Below are positions 58,341-64,000 of a stretch of 64,000 bases of DNA, in pieces. The notes beneath the pieces were generated by a model. That model was given only the letters and a program-made list of their open reading frames with translations. It had not been told where the DNA came from and made no database searches. The stretch spans positions 84,190,175 through 84,254,174 of the forward strand of contig NC_054702.1 in assembly GCF_016097555.1 (NCBI RefSeq). The letters run 5' to 3'. How positions within the stretch are numbered: the first letter of the stretch is position 1; each line of letters opens with the position of its first letter. The position numbers and the translations under genes were made by a program. Origin of the DNA: Gigantopelta aegis (lineage: Eukaryota; Mollusca; Gastropoda; Neomphalida; Peltospiridae).

Positions 58341-61300
58341 TTATAACTCCTCTTTTCTCTCTATCTGGATGAGTTCGACTTCAAATACTAGAGTTGCCTT
58401 TCCTGAAATATAAAATACATTTAATAACACATGTAGCATCCATACCAATACCCGATAACTAGAAAAAACCCTACTTTTGACAGTGTAAAAAGGTAAAGTA
58501 AAATGATGTAATTGTTATAGTTGGCATTGGTTCCAATGTTTCTGTCCTTATATCCTTAACGCTGTGGTACGGTGTTCTGTCAGTGAGAAAGTACATATAA
58601 ATGATCCTTTACTGATAATGGCAAAATGTAGCAGGTTTCTTCTGAAGACCATAAACCAGAATTATTGAATGGCACCCAAAAGCCGATGATTAATTAATCA
58701 ATATGCTCTAGTGGGAATGAATATTTATTTAACAACACCTCAGCACATTTTAAACAACGGCTGTTTGGTGTCTAAGATATGGTTATTTTAACATTGGTCG
58801 ATTGAGAGAAAGAAAGGCAGGAAACCCACTGCTGCCACATGAGCTCTTGCCACTGATAAAGCATCAAGGTATCTTTTATATCTGCTTATATAGGTCAGTA
58901 CATACCATGACCTTTAATGTACCAGTCATGGGGCACTGGCCGAGACGTGAAGAACAGGCTCTACTGGTGTAGTTAAACAACACAAACTTGTATTGAAATG
59001 ACGAAATAATAAAGGTAAAATATTTTGTTACCCATAAAAACGTTAATGAAATCAAAACATTAAGGGCCGATTTCATATGTTTAGGTTATCGGTGGGTTTT
59101 GAAAACATATGGTTTAAACCTAGGTTAAACCCTGGGTCATGTTTACTGTGCATTTCACATGTCTGGTTTTCAGTAATCCTAGTTAAACACTGGGTTACAA
59201 TTGTATTGCTTGTTTAAACCTGACCTTGAGGTGGTTTTTCGTTGGGTTTGCTCAAAGTAACTTTTCTTCATGGATAATTTTGGCAGCAAAATTGTGTTTT
59301 ACGTCAGTATTGCAGAGCCATGAAATGTGAACGTATCTTAGAGATCATTTGAAGCCACTACAGAAACAGTGGGGGGGGGGGCATGCCCTCCCCCAATCCC
59401 AGCACAATTTGGGGTGATCAGTGACGTACTCAATATTGTTTACTTGGCTGCTAGGTGCTCCCCCCCCCCCCAATACAAAATCATGCCTACACCACTGTAC
59501 AGAAACGAATACAGGGTGGGGGTAGGGGGGTTCGAACCCCCTCCCACTTTAGACAAGATGCCCTTTTTCCTGGGTTTTTTAGTACGACTGTATAATAATA
59601 TTCACCCCTTCACCATGTTCATGGCGAATGAACAACAAAGCGCCTGAGATATATAGAGGATAATAAACGAGGTACCAGTTATTAACAAAATTATGTCCCG
59701 AATCAAATCATTTTTAGTTGTCGCGAGCTTTAGTGAGTGACAAATGAAAAGTATTTCATTCGGGACATATCAATGATAATAACTGGTACTGAGTTTGCTA
59801 TTCTGTTTATTACCCCAGCTATGTTTTCTCTAAACACCTTTATTTTAGGAGCACATGCACGTACATGTAGGCTATAGAAACAATGTAAACCACTTTACAC
59901 ACTTCTGGATATTGCTATAACTTTGCATTTTAATCACGTTCACAGATAATTTTCAAAAAACAAAAGTTATCGTTATTCTGCTAAAAATATAAACAATGAT
60001 TTGTGTTAAAATTACATTTTGTTATAAATTCAATATTAAAACGGTCGTGAACGCAAACTCATTAAAGTACATGACGTCATTTTGTGTGTTTGCCAAATCG
60101 TGATGATGTTATATTTAGTACCGACAAAGTCATTGGTTTGTAATCGTCAAATCATCCAGTGGGCTAATATTGTACATCACAACACTGCATAATATTTCTC
60201 ATTGAGAAAATACGGAAAATATTTTCCCTGTTATGAGTGGTCACTGGGGGTAATAAATATAGTTATTTATTAAATTAGTAAAAATAAACATTTTCTTCAT
60301 GGTGTATGAACTGCACAAAAACAGGAAGTACCAGTAATGAAAGTTGATTGGTTACCACCAGTATCAAAGCAATAAACATCTATCATAGACTGCAGTCTTA
60401 TAATGACATACTTTCGTGTTTGTCTCGTCTTAATAAAGGGGGAACAAGGCAGTACAGGCCCCCAGTTTAGAAAATTTGACCATACGTTATCTCGGTGCCC
60501 TCAGACGTACACGTCCTATCTTTAGTTTTTTAATATTATGTTAGAATTAAAGGGAAATACCAATACCAACAGGTAGCTAATCCTCCATCTCGAATGCAAA
60601 TGCTAATAATATACCGGTAACGAGTTTCAGCTACAAAGTGATGAAGCGTAAGCTATTCCTCGCTTATGTCCCTTTCCAAATCTGCAGGTAATCCATGTAA
60701 AAAGCGTGGTTTTGTAAACATGGGTAAAACACACACATGTGAAATACACCACGGGTGTATGTCTTGGTCAGGTTTTTCAGCGTTTTATGTAAACCAGTGT
60801 TAAACCTAGGTTTTGATATAACTCAGTGTTTCGAAACCCAGACATATGAAATCGGCCCTAAGTGTTTATTGTCAGCAAATGAGATTTCTCTTTACTGGAA
60901 AGAAGTGTAACTCAGGAGGTTACCCATATCAGCATGTATTCACAAAACTTGATATTGTGGAGAGTTAACACTCTTACTCATTAAATATGTTGCCGTAGAT
61001 AAATAAAATATTTAGAAACCTCAATTTGCAAGATATCAGTATTTTCCATACCTGGAATTTTAGGGGGAGATCCCCTCTCTCCATAAGCCATGTCATATGG
61101 TATGACCAGCTTTCTTTTTTCTCCTTCACACATCCTGCAAAATAATTCAGTCAGTAGTTACAAATATATTTGTTTAAAAGCTTAATAGCCAAATTTGTAT
61201 AAACAGCTGACAATGTAACATTTAATTAATTTTAAGCATCAATAAAAAGTTCCAAAAAGGGCTGCATGACTTCACCTTTGACTTCAAGGATAAAACAACT

Positions 61301-62519
61301 GCCATCTGTCCACAAGCTAGGTAGGAGCATGATTTTTTTTTGATTTTTTTTTTTGTTACAGGTAAAGTTACTGTTATTTCAAGGTATATACATGAGATCA
61401 GAATAAAGTTTGATTGTATACACATTTATCCCCTATTGACTGGTAATAATGTCCATAATGAATATTTAAATATGTATAAAGTTTAGGTTACCTAACAATT
61501 TGTTTTCAAACTCTTGACTAGCAATATTTCTAGTCAATTGAAAATTGATTAGAAATTATTAGTTTAATCTTTTAAAAATGTTTAGCGATCTAACAATATT
61601 TTATCCAGTGAGCTATCAGTAAATGGAAAAACTTAACTGATCTGTATCATATGCAACACATGAATTAACAGTTATTGGACCAAAGATTACATTTAGGTCA
61701 GAATGTACTCTGTAACATAAAACATAAGATCGCTAAACAATTTTAAAAGATTAAAGTAATAATTTCTAATCAATTTTCAAATGACTAGAAATACTGCTAA
61801 TCAAGATTTTGAAAACAAAATCTTTCCTGTACATGTGACTAGACAAACAGCTACTTATAAAACATTGTGCAAAAAGGTTGATGACATTACCACCTCCTTA
61901 AATATATCTACATCAATTGATATTAAAAGTGGGACAGACAACAATAACATACATGAGCAGTCCTTGGTCCCATCCTTTAATGACCTGTCCAGCTCCTAGT
62001 GTAAACACAAATGGTTCCTTCCTCGAGTAACTACTGTCAAATTCTGTACCATCTTCTAGTTTTCCCTGAAAACAATGCCAAGAGTCATAAGAAGTTACTC
62101 AATACAAATGGCTAAAAACATTTTAAATTCTACATACATAAATACTGAGCAAAGTTAAATGTTTGCTAAGTGTATCAATACCACTGGAGCCGTCACTGTA
62201 ATATTGCATAAAACAGTATCTGAAAATATAATTTTTTGTTACCTTATAATTCATATATAATTATTCACAAAATTGCTGTTATGGTAAAATAAAACGGAAG
62301 CCAGTCACGCACTGAATAATGCATATGTAATGTGTCCCCCTTCTTTGACTTGATCTTGCATTTGTCTGGATCCACGCGTTTCTTCACACCAATCTGCAGT
62401 TTCTTCTTGTCCTTCTCCCCTTCACTTGCTGCCACCATCGCACACAGACACACTAGGACAGCTGCATATCTCACCCATGATATATGCATCATAGCATCCA
62501 ACAATCTGCAATGGACCAT
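58341..62519 (-). CDS. FKBP2: FK506-binding protein 2-like ER prolyl isomerase, complete, four exons
   Basis: Exons on the minus strand: 62519-62313, 62065-61953, 61134-61052 and 58402-58341 (stop 58343-58341), joined in frame with GT/AG borders. FKBP2 (FKBP13) is an ER-lumen peptidyl-prolyl isomerase. The first ATG is at 62519; a start at the Met-Met pair (62492) gives 145 residues, close to the human 142, and a better signal peptide ([20 protein letters not shown]). The FKBP fold follows: [93 protein letters not shown]. Drug-pocket and active-site residues known from FKBP12 (Tyr26, Phe36, Asp37, Phe46, Val55, Ile56, Trp59, Tyr82, Phe99) are all in place. It ends KEEL, a KDEL-like retrieval signal. 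Convergent with ZFAND3. Confidence 0.94.
58545..58985 (+). repeat. SINE type A body, split by a reversed SINE
   Basis: Headless outer copy: TGTGGTACGGTGTTCTGTCA, AAAAGCCGATGATTAATTAA, GCTCTAGTGG, then the inserted element, then GCTCTACTGGTGTAGTTAAA. In the last FKBP2 intron. Confidence 0.75.
58715..58957 (-). repeat. SINE type A nested in a SINE tail
   Basis: Diverged reversed copy (TATTTATTTAACAACACCTC to GTACCAGTCATGGGGCACTG). The duplication GCTCTAGTGG/GCTCTACTGG at 58705-58714 and 58958-58967 has one mismatch. Confidence 0.75.
59367..59497. mobile_element. hAT-like MITE nested in the Harbinger-like element
   Basis: Termini CAGTGG and CCACTG with a perfect 8-bp duplication TACAGAAA (59359-59366, 59498-59505), diagnostic of hAT. 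The interior holds a G run and a C run that can pair. Confidence 0.82.
59657..59820. repeat. Foldback within the Harbinger-like element
   Basis: Arms of about 50-60 bp: TACCAGTTATTAAC with ATGTCCCGAAT on the left, ATTCGGGACAT with GATAATAACTGGTACT on the right. Confidence 0.6.
61499..61820. repeat. Foldback MITE in FKBP2 intron 2
   Basis: Arms of about 95 bp, around 90 percent alike by eye (TGAAAATTGATTAGAAATTA, TTTAATCTTTTAAAAATG, TTTAGCGATCT on the left; inverted copies on the right), with a loop of about 130 bases. Confidence 0.75.
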
Positions 62520-64000
62520 ATATCGGTGTTTGAACTGGATATCATATATTAATAGTAATTTGGCAGTTTGATTAAAAATGCATTAATGTCAAATTCATTG
62601 AGAACGTATTTGCCAAACAAAATAAATAAGCTGATTCGGCAATTACATGTACTTGTTTGAATGTTATAAAATATATTCACCCACTTCAACTTCAATTGCC
62701 ATCTGGCAAATGACAGCTTATTCATTGTGATATTTGAAAGTATAATTTTTAAGCATTTAATCTAATTTTAGCAGCTTCTACATTGACATCTGCTGATCAA
62801 TCAACAACCTGTACATGTACAGAGGTTGAAATACTGCCAGTCAACATCATCACAGGTCAAGAGATTGTTTTGCCTGTCATCTTGTTGGACCAGTAATTAT
62901 TTTTTATTCACATATAACATTAGTTTGAGCCAATCATGTTTAATCCAGCAGGTTTTCATTCGGACTGCCATAATTTGTAGCTTGTAGTTTTTCATGTAGT
63001 GGCCTCAAAAATGGAAAACGCATGCACCTGAACGCAGTTATAAATGTTGCACTCTTTCCTGCTTACTGGAGGGTGCTTCACTTTGGTTTACTAGAATGGA
63101 TTTGTTTTACATCCTCATTGTTGATTTTTTACGTTAATTGATTGCAATCTATTTTGTTACACATATCGTAATTGAAAATACTAATAGTATTTCCATAAAA
63201 GTCGTATTTGTATTTTTGTCTTTTGATGAACGTAGCTTGGGATATCGATGGCATTTAAATTTTAAGTTTTCTAACCATTTTTCTGTAGCATTTTGGGTTA
63301 AAATTTACTATGGTTAAGCTAACACGAATTTTGTGTCCAGCTGCCCTGTATTGTAGATATAGTTAATTCTGGACGTTATAGTCATTCTGATTCGATGATC
63401 TATTACGGTTAGTTGAGAGGTTAATTGTCAGTGGCAGTCACCCGTTTACGTTTATACATCCACCACGATAACAGGTTCCGTTGAATACTTAGAGCACTAA
63501 AAGCAGTTTCATACATTGCGTGTGTATCTGAATGGGTACTTGTTTTAAAAACATGTGTATCCTTTAAATGAAATAAAACATTAAATAAATACAAATAATA
63601 ACACTATGTACCAGACAGAACCAAAAAAATACGGCTGAAAAACGGCGTTACAGGTCAAAGGACAAGTACTGGTCCGGAAATAGGGAAAGGTGAAGGTCAT
63701 TTACAAATGAGACGTTTGTCTATCGTTGGCGGAAAATATTAAAAGAGGACTGATTAATAATCTTTAACATCCACATAAACAATCATGTCGTAAGCATTTT
63801 TAAATTATAAAATGTGAAAGCTGTGCGATTTTACTTCAACCTGCAAGTAGTATTATGAGTGCTTTCATTATACCGGACCTTGTGTTTGTTGACAAAAGAA
63901 TGTTTTTGTTTTTACTATTATCATTCTTTCGGATGAATTGTTGGGTCCGAGTCTGACCTGCAATCATGTAAATGCATGAGGGCTGTACATTCGATACACA
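62520..64000. other. FKBP2 upstream region
   Basis: AT-rich upstream sequence. No CpG-rich promoter, TATA box at a fixed distance, or further gene was recognised up to the end of the window. Confidence 0.4.

Larger units (their letters stand above)
59064..60858. mobile_element. PIF/Harbinger-like non-autonomous element
   Basis: The ends GGGCCGATTTCATATG (left) and CATATGAAATCGGCCC (right) are perfect inverted copies, with diverged similarity for about 130 bp further in (CTAGGTTAAACCCTGGGT-type text). The flanks are TAA on both sides (59061-59063, 60859-60861), the 3-bp duplication expected of Harbinger elements. 1,795 bp without a transposase frame. It contains a hAT-like MITE and a foldback and lies in the last FKBP2 intron. 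Confidence 0.85.

Noticed and set aside
59369-59647. 92-codon plus frame rich in Gly and Pro
   Set aside because: Runs through the G and C tracts of a nested MITE.
61781-61999. 72-codon plus frame
   Set aside because: Overlaps a foldback arm and the antisense of FKBP2 exon 2.

Overview
This 64 kb window is animal nuclear DNA: AT-rich, with long introns, many short interspersed repeats and microsatellites. The repeats are mainly tRNA-headed SINEs ending in GTCGTTAAATAAAACA, a type I associate with molluscan (probably gastropod) genomes; that placement is inference. No prokaryotic, organellar or viral block was recognised.

Genes, left to right. (1) 1130-7328, + strand: nine 3'-terminal exons of a classical calpain (end of the C2-like domain plus the penta-EF-hand domain); the protease core lies outside the window. 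(2) 13268-13936, +: an intronless p24-family cargo receptor close to TMED3/TMED7, complete. (3) 26846-27316, -: an uncharacterised proline-rich protein, probably a first exon, with an X-box-like site upstream. (4) 33361-51772, +: a complete six-exon ZFAND3-like gene (A20-like finger and AN1 finger) whose 12.5 kb first intron is full of transposon remains. (5) 58341-62519, -: a complete four-exon FKBP2-like ER peptidyl-prolyl isomerase ending KEEL, convergent with ZFAND3.

The rest is mostly repeat. At least 20 SINE copies belong to four module combinations (types A-D here): three different tRNA-like heads share one body and tail, and one head type is joined to an unrelated body. Five SINEs sit inside older SINEs; in four the target-site duplication is perfect and in one it has a single mismatch. 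A separate tRNA-like repeat forms a three-copy cluster at 23.1-24.4 kb. DNA-transposon remains include a 2.66 kb element with inverted repeats near 0.6 kb and a small coding remnant, a Mutator-like element with a perfect 9-bp duplication, a mariner with both ends but a deleted catalytic core, a second mariner scrap, a 1.8 kb Harbinger-like element carrying a nested hAT-like MITE, and several foldback MITEs.

Apart from the 3'-to-3' arrangement of ZFAND3 and FKBP2, the genes show no shared pathway or operon-like logic. Exon limits were chosen by hand from reading-frame continuity, GT/AG sites and family similarity, without transcripts or database searches.
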